Shown: positions 35,301 through 50,300 of the stretch, in pieces | How positions within the stretch are numbered: the stretch's first letter is position 1 | Layout of the letters: each line of letters starts with the position of its first letter | DNA from: Arbacia lixula | Lineage: Eukaryota; Echinodermata; Echinoidea; Arbacioida; Arbaciidae | Reading direction: 5' to 3' | Length of the DNA stretch: 64,000 bases | Assembly: GCA_963669155.1 (NCBI GenBank) | Contig: OZ022576.1 | Coordinates: 37,851,807 to 37,915,806 of the forward strand | Program-made: the position numbers and the translations under genes | Notes under the pieces: model-generated | Seen by the model: only the letters and a program-made list of their open reading frames with translations | The model's database searches: none | What the model was told of the DNA's origin: nothing

Positions 35301-38300
35301 TTTGTTTTTATTTCCGTATATCAATAACAAACAACGAATGATGCAGAATTTCAGATACATAATATGGCGGATAGCCCATTTCAGCGGCGGCGGCATAATC
35401 ATTACCACTGTTTTTCATGTTTGTTTTTTAATAATCGCTTGCTCTTTCTCTGCCTATATAAAAGCTACTCTATGAGGGCTATCTGTATAACTGGTGTAAA
35501 ATTGCCACGATAGAGCACAAAGTGTTAATGTGACACATCTGAAACTTTGAACCCCGCTCTCAAAACTTTCGGTCCGCCATATGCCAAAAATACTAATACG
35601 CTCCCGGGGTAGCAAGGCTACCATTTCGAGCTCCGGGATATTTTTTTCAGGGCGCCTCGTTTAGAATCTGTGAAAAGTGTGATTTAGGAATTGAATATAT
35701 TTGGAACAAACACAGATTTGTTGATGACGCTTCGATGCCAGGCAATAGGTAGCCATCTACACTGCAAGATCGTTTGGGTAGTATGGCAACTCGACATCCG
35801 TAGTGAATCTGAAAGTAGTAGCGACACCACAATGCAACACATTTGAGAAGAAAATGGGATTTTGAAACACTACGTTTATTTCTAATTCAAAAATTAAAAA
35901 TTCCAAGTGAATACTACGTTTCGATACCAAAATCGTGATTTTAATGCTGTAAACTAACCACACGAATTCGAACCTAAGAATGTTTCTGTTCGAGATGCTT
36001 CCGCACGATTGGAAACACATGTTGTGGGAATTAGGATACGTTAGCATCGCTTTTCTTACAAGTCATGTCTGATATCATTACAGTTGTCATACACACGATG
36101 TTACTATAGGTGCACAAACTTCCCAATTATGAAAAACAACCTCGACTCTTTGGAGGTTGGAAACCAGTTATAATCCTACGTGGGAAGTATCATTGTTGAT
36201 TACGTATATTGCTAGAGGACAAATATGTTGCTCTAAATCAAATGTATACAGGAAACAGGTTCACTGTTTCGTGAGATGAACACGCACTGACCTTGTAGCT
36301 TTGGAGAGTATTCAATCGTGTTGGCCCTTGACCCATGGTGTTCTCATTGACCGTCTGTAGACGGATGCCCTTCCCGCCATCCTGATGCCACACTGTATGG
36401 ATTCATTCATTAGATATGGCAGATTTATAAATGCACATACGTACACACAACTATGGAAGTAGGAGACACGGATTTACGTCGTGTAGCAATTGGAATTACC
36501 GAACGACGTAATTATTTAGGTAGTGTGGCAATTCCAATTAATTCCGTGTTTTTGACGGTCTCCTGCTTCCATACACAACTCTACACACACATACAGACAC
36601 AGATATAGACAGACAGACAGTCACATACATATGTATATAATTACATGTATATATATACATACATGTACATACATACACCCACACACACAACGCCAGGCAA
36701 CGAGAAGTTTTAACCGTAATGTGCCGCAACTTACGATTTTATGCAGCATTGAACTACCTATACATACGTTATGTCCAAGTATTCCACTACTGACCAACGG
36801 TCAAACATATGTTTAATGTATTCGAATGGGGCTTTCTGTACATATGGACCTCGGAGGAACATCGTGAGGTTGTGATGTACTGTATTTTATAAAGACACAT
36901 AGACTGCAGTACGATAATCTGATGAATTATTGACACCTACCAAAGAGGGTCACGTACATGACGTGGGATGAACTTTAACCAATATATCTCCTTTAAACGG
37001 ACACCCAACTGAAACTTGTGATTAAGAGAGATATAGTGGAATCATAGCCTAGTTAGCTGATCGTATTCTACAGAGCTGTCTCAAAATATAATTGGAACTG
37101 CCCACGGTAGAGCTGTTCAAGAGAGTCATAAGGGCTAATAAGTCAATGGCAAAGACTTATAGACACTTTCCGATACAATCGATTCAGGTGGTTTAGAAGG
37201 GAAAAACTTGGTCAGAAATATATGTAAGTGGACAACGCAACTGAGAATTGTGATTAGGAGAGTGAAATCATGTTTAGTTAGATGGTAGTGCACAAAAATA
37301 ACAAAAGAAAGATGATCCGTTTTATAGTTTGACACGATGATAAAGCGCAATGTCACGTGATTTACCCAAGTCCAGCTCATTGGGGTCACGTAGAAGGAGA
37401 GTGTAGCTTTTCTTCCAGAGTGAGTCTAAGATCTTTTGCTTTGCCTGCTCAACACTGTCAACGTCCAGAACTTTGACTTCATGGTAGACCTTGTTGTCTT
37501 CGTCCACGATGAACAGAGTCTACATCAAGAGGCAACAACCTACACCAAGCTACATAAGGTGTCAAGAACATACACCAAGCTACATAAGGTGTCAACAACA
37601 TACACCAAACTACATGAGGTGTCAACAACTTACACCTAGCTACGTATGATGGTTTAACCAATATACGACAAGCTACATAAGGTGTCAACAACATACACCA
37701 AGATACTTAAGGTGTCAACAACATACACCAAGCTACATAAGGTGTCAACAACATACACCAATTTACACAAAGTGCCAACAACATACATCAAGCTACAGAA
37801 TGTGTTCTCGGCTTTGATTCAAGTTATAATGTAACATACGATCTCCCCAAAGGTAAAGTCACAAGCCAGAAGATGGTGGTAGTTGAGAGTGTAGTACGCT
37901 TCGCCGGTGATGGCGTCTATTGGGCCTCGCTCGCACTGGGTCTTCATTGCTTGGTACAGCATGTACAGTGGATGCATGGCGTAGCGCTGTGGGATGATGC
38001 AAAGATTAAGCAGGAATATAATCTCCAAGACGTAACACTTCCGTGTGATTACCGTGAGATCGTGAAATATTGTTGGAAAGTATTGGTTATGTGCATAAGT
38101 ACGCTACAAGGAATACACAAGAACCGTTTATCATTTCATAAGTACTAAATTTAGATAGTAAATACCTTCTTTTGCAGAATATACCAACACGAGGACTCTT
38201 CATTCTTGACTACCCTCAGATGCCATTGGTATATATAGGGGCATGGTTAAACTCGATCAACCCAGATACATCACAAAGAAATGTTTGTTATTTATATTCA

Positions 38301-41300
38301 TCCAACATATGGCCAGTACGTATAACCTCCATGGCTTGACTTTAATCAGCAGAATGTCATTGGTACTGCCTTTGCAAAGTCTTGGGAGATTGAAATACAA
38401 AGACATTTGCTCACTGGAACAAGTCCATATTTACGTTTCCCAACCTTTGGATAAAGTGTTTCATTGCATTTACCTGGACAAAGCTGTACATCATCAGAGA
38501 CGTCCAGCACGCACGGAGAGAGTCCGCTATGGAGTTTGATCTGATAGGTCATAGAAACCAACGCATTTTTTGGTCAGTTATAAATGTACTACAATGCTTG
38601 GGAAACATAAATGCAGTTGTGGATTATTTATCATAATTCTGAAATCCTGCTTGAATCTCGTTTCAATATCTCTACAGTTATGGGGAATATAATACATGGG
38701 TATTGTAAACAAAAGTATTTGCTGCTAGATTTTCCTTGTGTTACTCGACACCACTATGGTCATATCATGATCCTGCCTCGTCGCAGTAAGGTTTCTTTCT
38801 AGTTTTCTTATACATCCCTTGCCATAAACCCTTCCTTGGCAGCCCGGGCTGTACTAACCCACGTTGGTACTCACCTTTCTTGTTTGTTTTGCTTGTGATT
38901 ACAATGGTGCCAGGAACAGACTTATAATAGTTAATAGTATTGTTTATCTATTGTTATCAAGCACATACCGGCAGAACATATCGCCACATTCGTCCTGACG
39001 TTTCGAAGCTGATGACACTGTAGACCGTAGCAAAGCTGTTATCACCCTGCAGTAGAACATTGGATAGAAATAAGTGAGCTTGGAAAAGCAAGATTTTTAT
39101 AAGGAGGGAGCATCGAGCAACATCTTTAGTTATTAGTGAAAAAGTTGTTCATGATTTTTTATAGAAAATTGTGTAAATCTCTGGACAAAAGAATAAGAGC
39201 GATTTAAAAAATCAAAACCATCTTAGCAAATAATATCCTCGACAGTAATGCAACAAACAAATGATATGATATTCACATTTATCACCCTCTTACATGTATC
39301 ACTTTTGAAGAAAGAATTACTTTTGTTAACATGACGTTTTCAACTTACTCGGTAAAAAGAAGAGTGTTGCCCCCGCTCATGAATGTGATTGCTAGGAGAG
39401 ATGCTATGCGCTTCCTAAAGAAGACGTGAAAGGAAAAGCGACTCATTTTAAATTAGCCTACTGTTCTACCGACTTTTTTTCTCAATATTTTCGATGTTAA
39501 AAATAGGGTAGATCACGTTACAAGAGTGCTGGGTGACATACAGACATCTACATATATCTGTATTTCACATCAGAGGAATATGCCTCTATCATCAATCATA
39601 ATGTAGGTTTATAACTTTGATAAGAAAAAGTGGCACTTTAATCATTGATAATTTATTACAACTGGGACAGCTTTAATACATGAAACACAATGAAAACACG
39701 TGATTTAGTATACAGACAAGTCCAAGAGGAAGATTTGAAAGATTTCTTTTTATACCGTTCGAAATTCTACATCTTACATTGTGAATCATATTTTTCTTTA
39801 TGTCTTCATGAAAAGCATGGTTTTTGTTAGTGTCACTTTATTTTTTCGATACTCAGTTCATAAGATACAACGAGCCTGAATTGATTTTCTGTCGTATTAC
39901 TTCTCTATTTTTCGCTATTTCTTTTTTTGCTATAACTTATTTTCTTCATTTTTTGCTTATCTGTTTGGGAGACTTTGTCTTATTCACTGACTGTGGAAGA
40001 GCTTTGCCGGTAAAATGAGATTTGAAATGATTAGGACCTGTTCAGCGGAGGCAAGTCGATAATTGCTCAGTAATTTGAAGTATCATTTCTTTAATCATTA
40101 AAGCAAATGCATTGTATCTAACAACACAAGCAATATGAAACGTCTGGGTTTCGGCATTACACCGTTCGCTTCTTGTAATTCGATATCCACACAGACACCT
40201 TAAATCTCGGGATGGCGTTGTTTTATTTTTCTACCTTAGTTTCTCCTGCTTCGGCATCTTATCATCCAGTTCTTTGATGAAATCCAACACAAACTCTTTC
40301 TTCTTCAGGAGTGCGGTAAAGGACGCGAGGGAATCATCTATAGTATCGTACTTGAAGAAATATAGGGGGTTGATAAAGAAGGAAGCGACAAAGAAATAAA
40401 TCATGTCTACATGTCGTTGGTGATAAAACTGGCGGTTCAAAATACATTAAATATCATTATTGGAGGAAGAGGCGAGATATGTGATCTGTGTACGATTATG
40501 TTCAAGACATGTCTCAGTGTAATGTAATCATAAATTATCCTGTATTTGGGGCCTTAACCACCAAAACACCCGTGATGATGAAATTGTTTTAAATAAAATG
40601 TTGTGTTGGTGTTCCTAAATGTAATGTGAAACTGAACGCACACCCCAAGCTCGTCCCAATCTAAAAAAACAAATGGAGAAAATGTACAAGTTCTCTAATA
40701 CTAATTTATCGTACCTGCATGAGTTATTATAATGATAATGATGACAATTGAAATCTTCAAATCTTCTATGGGCTAAACTTATTTCCTTGTACTAATTTGT
40801 CAATCTTGTCATGTACATAAAATGTGACGTCAAGATCATAAATGGAGGGCTGTAGAAACAGCATTTATATACATATACACGGTATATAGTCGCTGCATAT
40901 AAAATAAATGGGGTTGTTACGTCTGGGTCAGATGTGTCCGGACGAACATCAAGGCCTCGGAAGAGCATCATTGTGACGTAATTGACGTAGTCTCTGGCGG
41001 GAACGCCGTGCTTCTTGATCCTCTCAAGATGTACAGACATCTTCTCCTTGGCCTCACGCAGGTCCTTCTTGGTGTTCGCCACTAGATGATGCAGGAGGGG
41101 GATGGGGGGGGGGGGACAAACCGGTATTCGTTAATACAGATTATCACGCTCCGGTGTGACAGTTTGTAACAATGCATTTCAATTCAAATTTTGCAAGGTC
41201 CAGGCAATGCAGGCGCTTCCCTTTTCTCAGAGTAACAGAGAGTAACCAATGAAGAGGTTCCAAGAACAGCTGGAATGAGGGGAAAGCCGACTGTGGAGAT

Positions 41301-44300
41301 AAGAACGAGTTTCTTGTGACATATAATGAGATAGGACGGTCATTTAGGAATAACAGGACAGATAAAAGGAAATGAGGTAGAGGATACTGCACTTATGCCC
41401 TTTTTATAGTGCGCTCAGACTTACCCCGCTTCAGAAGCGGGGTAACTTTAGCTCGGGGTAAGTCCTTTTATACTGCTTTTTTCGACCACCCATGACGGGA
41501 GCGAGACCGCACTAGTTGCCGTGGTAACGTACTGCCCCATCAGCCGTCCTTCCCGCGAGCGCGCCCCATCTCAACTGTGCTTCCCGCGAGTGCAAAAATT
41601 GTATACGTGCACTCGCATGCGCACGTGCTAGCGTATCACCATATAGCTCCGTGTGTTCTCGTGTGAAGTTCATTGTGTACCGATCCTCGTGTTTCACTTT
41701 TGGTTTTTGTATTACTCGACTCGCGCGAAGTTGGAGCATGAATAGCTCCTCATCGCTCTCCCACTTCTTTCCTCTCGATGTTTTATCATCTTTCGACATG
41801 CTTTACGTGCGGATTTTCCTTCTTCTTTTTTTTTGCTATCTCGGCTGAAAGAGAATACAGTACACGGCACGCACAGAGCTAGCGTGAGGAGGTGTGAATG
41901 TTTACAGCTATAGCGCGCTTTGCGCTTGTAAGTGGGTAACCCGGAAACGGAAGCGGCATACATATACCGCACAGTCCGCACTTCCAGTTCATGGGTCACT
42001 GATTTTAGTCCGCGCTAAGTCGAGAGACCTTTTATAGTGACGTTAGCTCGGGTCTGATCCGGACCTGATGCGGACCTGACCCTCCTCTCAGCTAGGACTA
42101 ACTTTAGCTCGGGCTAAATATTTTTCGACCTTTTATAGTGAGAGTTACCCCGGATCAGGTCCGGACCTGATCCGGGGTAACTCTCACTATAAAAGGTCGA
42201 AAAATATTTAGAGAGGATCGGCTTACCTTCTGCAACTCGATCTTCAATATCTCTTCGCATCATGTTCATTTCCCTCTGTGCCGCCAGTGAGGTTTGGCTA
42301 TATTTCCTTTGCTTCCATAGAAGTAACAAGGCGAGACAGACCACAAACACTATGACCAAAAATGTTACTGGCAGGACAATAGGAAGTAGGTTCACGTTGT
42401 CTATTGCATCGCTCATATACCCAGGATGAAACCTCAAATTGCCGTGGTAAATCTGTAAAGGGGGGTAATGAAATGTTCCATTTATGTGAGTAAACACATA
42501 CTCAGCGATAACACGTTAAATGACACCGGTTATTGAATGATAACTAATATGAAATGATAAAAACAGATTAATCATAGATATAAACTGGCATATAAATGCT
42601 GCTGTTGTATTCGCCTGATCTTTATATTTCCACTCCTCTCGTCGATTCGAATGCGCCTACATCTCCAATTCCAACTCTAGAAATATATGATGCAAACTTG
42701 CTTAGCACCGTCCAGCTTTCATGAATTATCATTTTCTTACTATTACTATTACTTTTCTTAACTCTGTGTGTATCAGCAATGTCACAAGACGAACGTAGAA
42801 GGATAAGGACAATGTCAAGATATTACCACAACTTCAGGAAGATTCTTCGCTGGACCTTTTTCCAGGGTTGTATTGAAATCTCCTGGACCTGGGAGTTGCT
42901 CGGGGAGCTGACACCGTAGTCGTGAGGGTTCGAGAATCAATGGCAGACAATCGCTGTCGGAGCCGATCAAGATGCGGATATCACCTCGGCTGATGTCACT
43001 AGAACCTGAGGTCAGGTTGCTGCCCTAAAATGCCACGGAACAACAAGAATTGTATTGAGCTCAGATTCTGTACAAGGACAGCCCCATCATCCACCTAAAA
43101 GGACAGTAGGGTCATGATCAACCAATAAAAATCACTACAAAATGCTGCATATTTCACCTGTATTCACAGACATTAATTAATACTGACAAGTTAAGAAGTG
43201 TATTTGTGTCAGTGGTATACCATACATTTTTTTTTTCCGAAGAGCTCATCTCAAACACTTGTCTTTTATGGCAATATTCTATTCTGATGTCCCCAATTAT
43301 AGAACATTTATTTGTTATTTCTTTTCTTGTACATCATGTCATATATTATGTCGTATAGCACTCTTAATGCCTATTTGATACCGTTTGTTCGCTATAAAGC
43401 CTTCTGGGTGAATCACTCTGGGTCGGCATCTCTCACACTTTTTCCAGTATAGGCTTTCTGTCCACTCCACTGGGTTTACACACAGCTCTTCACACCGAGA
43501 AGTGAAGTGGGTTCTTTAGCGTGCATAGTGTGTGCCTCTTCTATACACATGACCTCTATTTAACGTCCTATTCGAGGGACGGATTCGTTCTCATGAGTTT
43601 GAAATGCATTACTTTGAGCTCAAGAATTGCGTTGTCCGGAAAGGTCTTGATGTGGTCTGGTTCACTGAAGGAGTAATAAACAGGATCAGGATGGTACGAC
43701 ATCACTCCAAGATCAAGGATGTAGGAGTCTAAATCCAGATACAGGTCAGCCTGCTCGACATCTGCCGCTCTCTTTCTCCGAGACGCTGACCCGGAAGGGT
43801 CAGCTGGGGAAGGACAGGCGAGTGACCTATCACTTTCGATGTCACAAATCTGGGGGCGCAACGAAAGAGAAGGATCTGTGTTGAAGTTCATTTCGGGGCT
43901 TGAAAGACATTATACGCACTGCAGGGTTTAGTGAAAGCTTACAAACGCGAAAGGGCAAGAAGGGCAAGAAGAAAGGTAAAGAAGAAGGATGACTTGGAGA
44001 TAAATGACGCATCAAAATTAAGTGAACTTGATAAGTACTTACACCCAAACGCAAAACTTTACAGCTCGAGAAACACATTTAACACGTTCGTGTTCCACTT
44101 TACTAACGTCATATACAACACATCGTTTTACCTACATCTCCACAGTCAGGGTGACTTGTGTGTTCTTGAAGTGGTTTATTGTATTCGTTTATGTTGAAAA
44201 CGATACCTACTTCCTTCACTTCATTTACGCTTACCTCGATAGAACGGACTCTAGTTGTTTGTGAAGACGCCACAATCCTGGCGTGTTGAATCAGGCTGAA

Positions 44301-47300
44301 GCCACTACCGATCACTCCAATGTGAAGGCCTCCCCTTGAAAGAACAGATGACATAGAACTTAGGATATCAATATATAAGTCATGCATGGCTAGGAAGGGG
44401 GAGAGAGAAAACAATATGAAATGGGGAAATGTGAGCAAAAGTTGATAACCTCGGGGAGCTTTGGTTTGAGGTTTTCGTCATCGACATTCATCAAAAGGTG
44501 TTGACGTTCTTAATATTGAAAAAGAGGAAGAGAAAGGTCTAGGTGCATATTTCGTATATGTACGTGTGCATAGTGATACTGTTCTTATTGTGTATAAACA
44601 ATTACATCATACCATTCGCAGTTCATTGAGGTGTGGTAACTTCATCCTCGTTTTGCTGGTTTTCTTCCTTTACTGACCTTTACAATGGTTATGACAAAGT
44701 GTCTTCCAAGCTTCGTGGCTTCCTCCATTTACTTCTTATATAAGATTAATCACTTTTCAAAAAATGTACTTTCCAATGAAAGAGAGAACTTTTTTTATAT
44801 ATATATTTATAGTGAAAGAGAGAACTTACGCCTCGATGGATTCTGTGCGGTCAATGCTTTCAACTTGTGGATTGGGCATGTATTCAAAGGAACCTTGGGA
44901 TGTCCTCAGTGCCGTGTCAAAGGTCATGGTAAGCTGGTGAATACGCGTGTCATTTTGCCGTATACCTGTAGTTGTGCAACTGGCTTCATTTTCAGCTACA
45001 GTCCTACAAATTAATCATTGATTCAGTACGTTAGAATACCACCGGAAATATGATATGAGGATATTGGTTTATTAAAAACGACACACAACAATCTGAGTAT
45101 TTGTACAATATGAATACTTAAAAAATATAGAACAAAAATTATCATAGATATTTGAAATGACATCACGATTTCATGATACATTATTCAAATATGCAGAGGC
45201 TTACATGCATAGAAACGAAGCATACACAATACCGAGACATAACTAGAATAAATTTTTACCACACATTGTCTGGAAACATGGTACAGATGCTGGTTCACCT
45301 CGTAGCAGACTAATGTAAGGATACAAGCACACGATTACTGACTCACAGGTCTATGCACGAGTAGTTTCCGAATGCAGCCGTGATGTCCCTCCCTGTGGCC
45401 AGGAACTCTCCTTGAATGGTCACTCTGGTTCCCCCTGCTGCTAGCCCCACCGTGGGACTAAAACCAGCTATCACAGGGTCCTGCAAACACGGATATGAAT
45501 ATCCGCAGTAAAATATGTTCTAAACTAACGGAATTCAAGTTGCGGATCGGCCGCAGCACAATGAGACTTGGCCGAGTGGTTGTCCGTTCAAGCGCATAAA
45601 AAGCAGTTGGCAAAAAATCAGCGCCAGTGGCAATTAATACTCTGATTGCAAGAAAATGTGACGTCAGGAATGGTAAGAAGTTTTTTTTTAGAGAAAGCTT
45701 GCTCTTACAGTATGAATATCATTGGTCACGTGCAAAGCGTGCAATACTCTTAACCATATTATATAAAACGGATATTTCATAGCGAATATGATAAAAGTTG
45801 AAATAATATCACACAATAAAATGCGGTTGGACTCATCTCTATGTAACAGCTAGGAGAATTACAATACACATACACACAGGTTATTCTTATTAAAAATCTT
45901 GTGGAAATAAAGATACACAAACTGTGTGATCTCGTAACGCTATGATGACTGCTAATCTTAATGACACATGCTGCATTTACCTTTCCTATGAGGTATGTCG
46001 TGCAATCTTAGTACACACATTCTGCAACCATACATACGTTCATACATTGACATCCAGCATGTCCAGCGATTACATAACTGCGATAGAGGGAATCACTGTA
46101 AGGCCGATTGATGTTAAAATATATTATCCTATGTCCGGGGTGCAACTAGAAGTTTGTCCTTGGTGCTGAATAACAAGATATTTCAAGTGAATGAAGCTAT
46201 GAAGTGAATTATATAATATGATCGTGCATTTCATTATACTACATGCTACCTGCAGTCATATATATAGCTGCGGTCGGGGTTAGTAGGAGAAATCAGAAGA
46301 AATTTTAAAGACATCTTAAAGACACGTACCCTGTACATGAAGCTCTGGTCACTGATTGTTGTGCGGATTTTAGTGTTATGATTCACACTGATGATGATCT
46401 TTCCTGACGTCACCCTCTCTGAGTGGGTTGTTATACAGCTAACACTAAACAAGAGACAACAGAACAGTGTGTCTATATCCTTGTATTCATGGTACTAGTT
46501 TTTGTTAGTTTTCGTTTTGTTACCACATCTACTCAAAGCAAAAATATATATATTTACACATGATACACCAACACATACTCACATACACACAATCACATAC
46601 TGTAAATACGAATGGTAATTACGATGGCGCTGAAATGAAAATCCAAATAAATAGAAACACCGTAGAAGATAAGTATCCTCAACATTAGGTAAACACGGTC
46701 ATCAGATTAATGTTAGAAATCATCTCTTGCGAGGGTCAAAAAAGAACATTGATAGTCTTAAGATTCTGTTACAAACAGCTAACTCCATATATATCACTGT
46801 GTCGCCGGGAAATTTAGTACGTCTGTTTCTTTCCGTGCTGACATTTGGTCAAAGGTACTAGTATCATACACGATGCCAAAGCCAATCACTTATGACATAT
46901 AACTTTAGAAAAGTCACAAAGAAAGAGTATGATTAATAATCGGTAATCTTCTACGGATGATCGACGACGTAGAGACATAATAATCATTTTTAATGCGCCA
47001 TCACTCTAGTAACATTATTCTGAATCATAAGTGAAAATGACGGCAATCTGTAAGACTCGCTTAAAGTTGACTGACATGACTCGCTTCCTTACCTCTCACC
47101 AGGCCTGTAATAGGTCCCCATATCATTCAGATCACAGTTATAGTCTGCTACAGACACCAATACGATGTCAGCAAAGCTCACCCCTAAGTCTGTCCCTATG
47201 ATCTCCAGTCTCGTCTCTCCCTCCACGGGGCCAGACTGGGGGAAGAACTGAGGGAGAGAAACACGCAGGGTGTGAGCGGGATACTAGATACAACGTACAG

Positions 47301-50300
47301 GAATGGGGTACAACTACTGTACATTCACTTCAGATCACCACAGGCGACAAGATCTTATCTGTGGTACGACTCTGCAACTGGCTGAATCGCAGGACCAGAC
47401 GGGTGTTTCACCAAGCTGTTCGTAAGTTACAAACGACTTTACGAACGACTGGTGATCCCTTCTTGTGCTAAATGCGAGACAACACTTTGTTCACTGAGAA
47501 TCTGATTTAGCACAAGAAGGGATCACCAGTCGTTTGCAAAGTCGTTCGTAACTTACGAACAGCTTGGTGAAACACCCGTCAGGTCGTTGGATTTGTGCAA
47601 GAAGGTGCAATGGCCTCACATTTCTAGTCGTTGACCTTTAGCATGTTAACGGCTACAGAGTCGTGAAAAATTGCATTGGCCTGTACGAAAATCAAGTGAT
47701 GTTTCGTATTTGTATTTATGTCTTCACTATAATGTCTATGATTATAGACCACCTGTCACATGCTAAGTATTCATTCGTCTGTGGTGTATGTAATGCACCA
47801 CACATCAAAATGAAAAGAGACCTTCAGTGTTGGTTTAGTGTTTTCATGTTCATAACTTTATAATTTGTTGTTGCAAACAATCATTAGATTTACACCTCTA
47901 AACGCTAATGGCGTGATAAAATAGTTTATAAATATTACCTCATGCACTGGTGTGTTTAAGTATTGTTCCCCTCACCATTGTCGCATATGTACTATTTTTC
48001 TCTACAGCCTAGGGCCAATAAATGTTGATAAAATATGATTTATTTTTCTCTTACATCAGTAATCACTGGTCCGTTACAAAGTTGCGTCTGATTCTGCCAC
48101 AGGAAATTGTTTGTCTGGCAGACGTCACTCTGGAAGACGTTACAGTCTGTCTCACACCAGCCACACTGTAGCATCGGTGGAGTCGCCTCTGGAGACAGAC
48201 AACGACTACAACTGCCGCTGTTTACTGAACACTTGTACAGAGTCACTGTCAGATGAAATAATACGAATTATGAAATCCTTTAACTGAATTGAAACTTACA
48301 AAAGCGTCAATTTGCCAATATGATTGGGATTTGTAGATCCGTTCTCGCACAGATTGATATGTAGCACACATCCATCAGACTTTGCACTCACTTTATCAAG
48401 GAATTTATTAACTCACTTGTCCTTTGCATCGACATATGAACGTAATATGCACAGTATATGTAAATGCAAAGTGTAGATTACGTCAATAACTATTTGCACC
48501 TGAAAAAAAAAGAATGTGAGAAATCATTCGTACCATGCGTTTCCACCAAGTCGTCGATGTCATTACCGTTCAAACTAACAGACACACTCACGTTGTTGCA
48601 GAGAATATCTTCTTCATAGTTGTACTGAAATGTAAAAGATGGGAAAAGGGGGTTTGGTGAGGTGAAGGTCGATATTCGTACGGAACATTTTTACTTAAAT
48701 TTTCAAAAATCCCCAATGCCAAAACTACTGAAATATGTTAACAGTCATGATAAAGGTATATATTTGTATGGCAATGCTAGCATATGCTTATTGGTCTCGT
48801 TCCCCGTTGAGGTGTTCTGCCAGTTCTTATGAAATTGATCACAGCTTCTCTTTATGTCTGCCTCATGTAGGATGTCTTCTGCTCCTGCATAGAGGATACA
48901 ATCGTAATTCTAGATGTACCACGTCCAGCGACCAGTCTGCCATAGTACATACTCTTCGAAAGTTCCTTACCAGTCTCTCCGGACAAACAACGTAGGTATC
49001 GCTGTAATCGATACTCTGTACTGCAACGTCATTCCCTTCCACGTGGACGATGCACTCGTAGGATTGTACCTGGACAAATAGGACCAGGACACGAAGCAGC
49101 AAAATATGTATTACTAGATAAGAAATCGATTCAAATATAGATTTTTGATTTCGTGGGGAAAGTGTTGTTATTCACATGATAATGTAAACGAATGTTGAAA
49201 TATGTACAAATATCGAATCATTTTTCTTACCTTTGCCTGATCTGTAGGTAGATTCTGTGCTAGTACGGTGTAGCCTGATGGGACATTGGCTGGTAGAAGA
49301 AACTCCTCCGAAGTCCCCAGCAGCTGTGGGCAGTACCCTTGGCCTCTATTCCCTGAACCGATTGGATTCTTCAGAAACGAATATACCGATTATACATCAT
49401 CTTCTCCTCATTGCTTATATTTATCTTAAGTATGGATATAACAAGATAATTCAAACAACAAAACGAATCTGGAGTGAACGAACTTGGCGACTATATGAGT
49501 TTTCCCTTTGTATCATCTTTAATAGCTTACATAAGCGTGGATTAAACTTTGGTATTATACGTGATAATGCTTATACTTGTGGTTTGCGGGGTAGAATATG
49601 GGGAAAATTATCTGAAACATATACTTAAACATAATTATCATGTATCTGATTGCTGTCCTGTCAATCCCTTTGCTTGGGCAAACTTACATTTTCTCCTATC
49701 ACGATGGTATCTCCTGCCTGACATGCACTGTTATCATGGGTACATCTGTTGTCATAGACACACCAATCACAAGGCCACTGGCTCGTCACACAGGAGGAGC
49801 ACCTGAAAATGTATGACATACAAAGAGTGAATGTCACTTGCACGTGTGCATCTTCAGCTAACTCGTTTGTATATTTCTTTTCCAGTAATATACATTGACT
49901 CTGTACATTATACTACATCTTACGAAACAAGGCTTATGTAGTAGTTCTTATCAGTTATCGGCACCACATCAGTTATTTCCTTCCATCATATTCGGAGGAC
50001 CAAATAAGGAGGGGTGTGACATGGTATCCCTACTTCACATCATGATCGCTCTATAACCGATAAGTACTTTTAATTCAAATTATAGCGTGTACTTCGAGGG
50101 ACCTGTTAAGCTCCTGATAATTTCTACTTAAGAAGATGCCCTGTCATGTAATCATGTTATGCAATCAAATTATGAAAGCATATGTAACCAGTTTTGATGT
50201 GCAATGTAAAAACAACAACAACATACGACTGGATGAGTCCGCAGTCGAAGAAGGTGAATTGGGTGCTGACAAAGCTGATGTCAGTTTCGGTTGCAATGAT

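Noticed and set aside
41512-41799. 95-codon minus-strand frame as a host gene
   Set aside because: It lies wholly within an insertion unique to copy B and has no recognisable domain. At most it is a remnant of the element.
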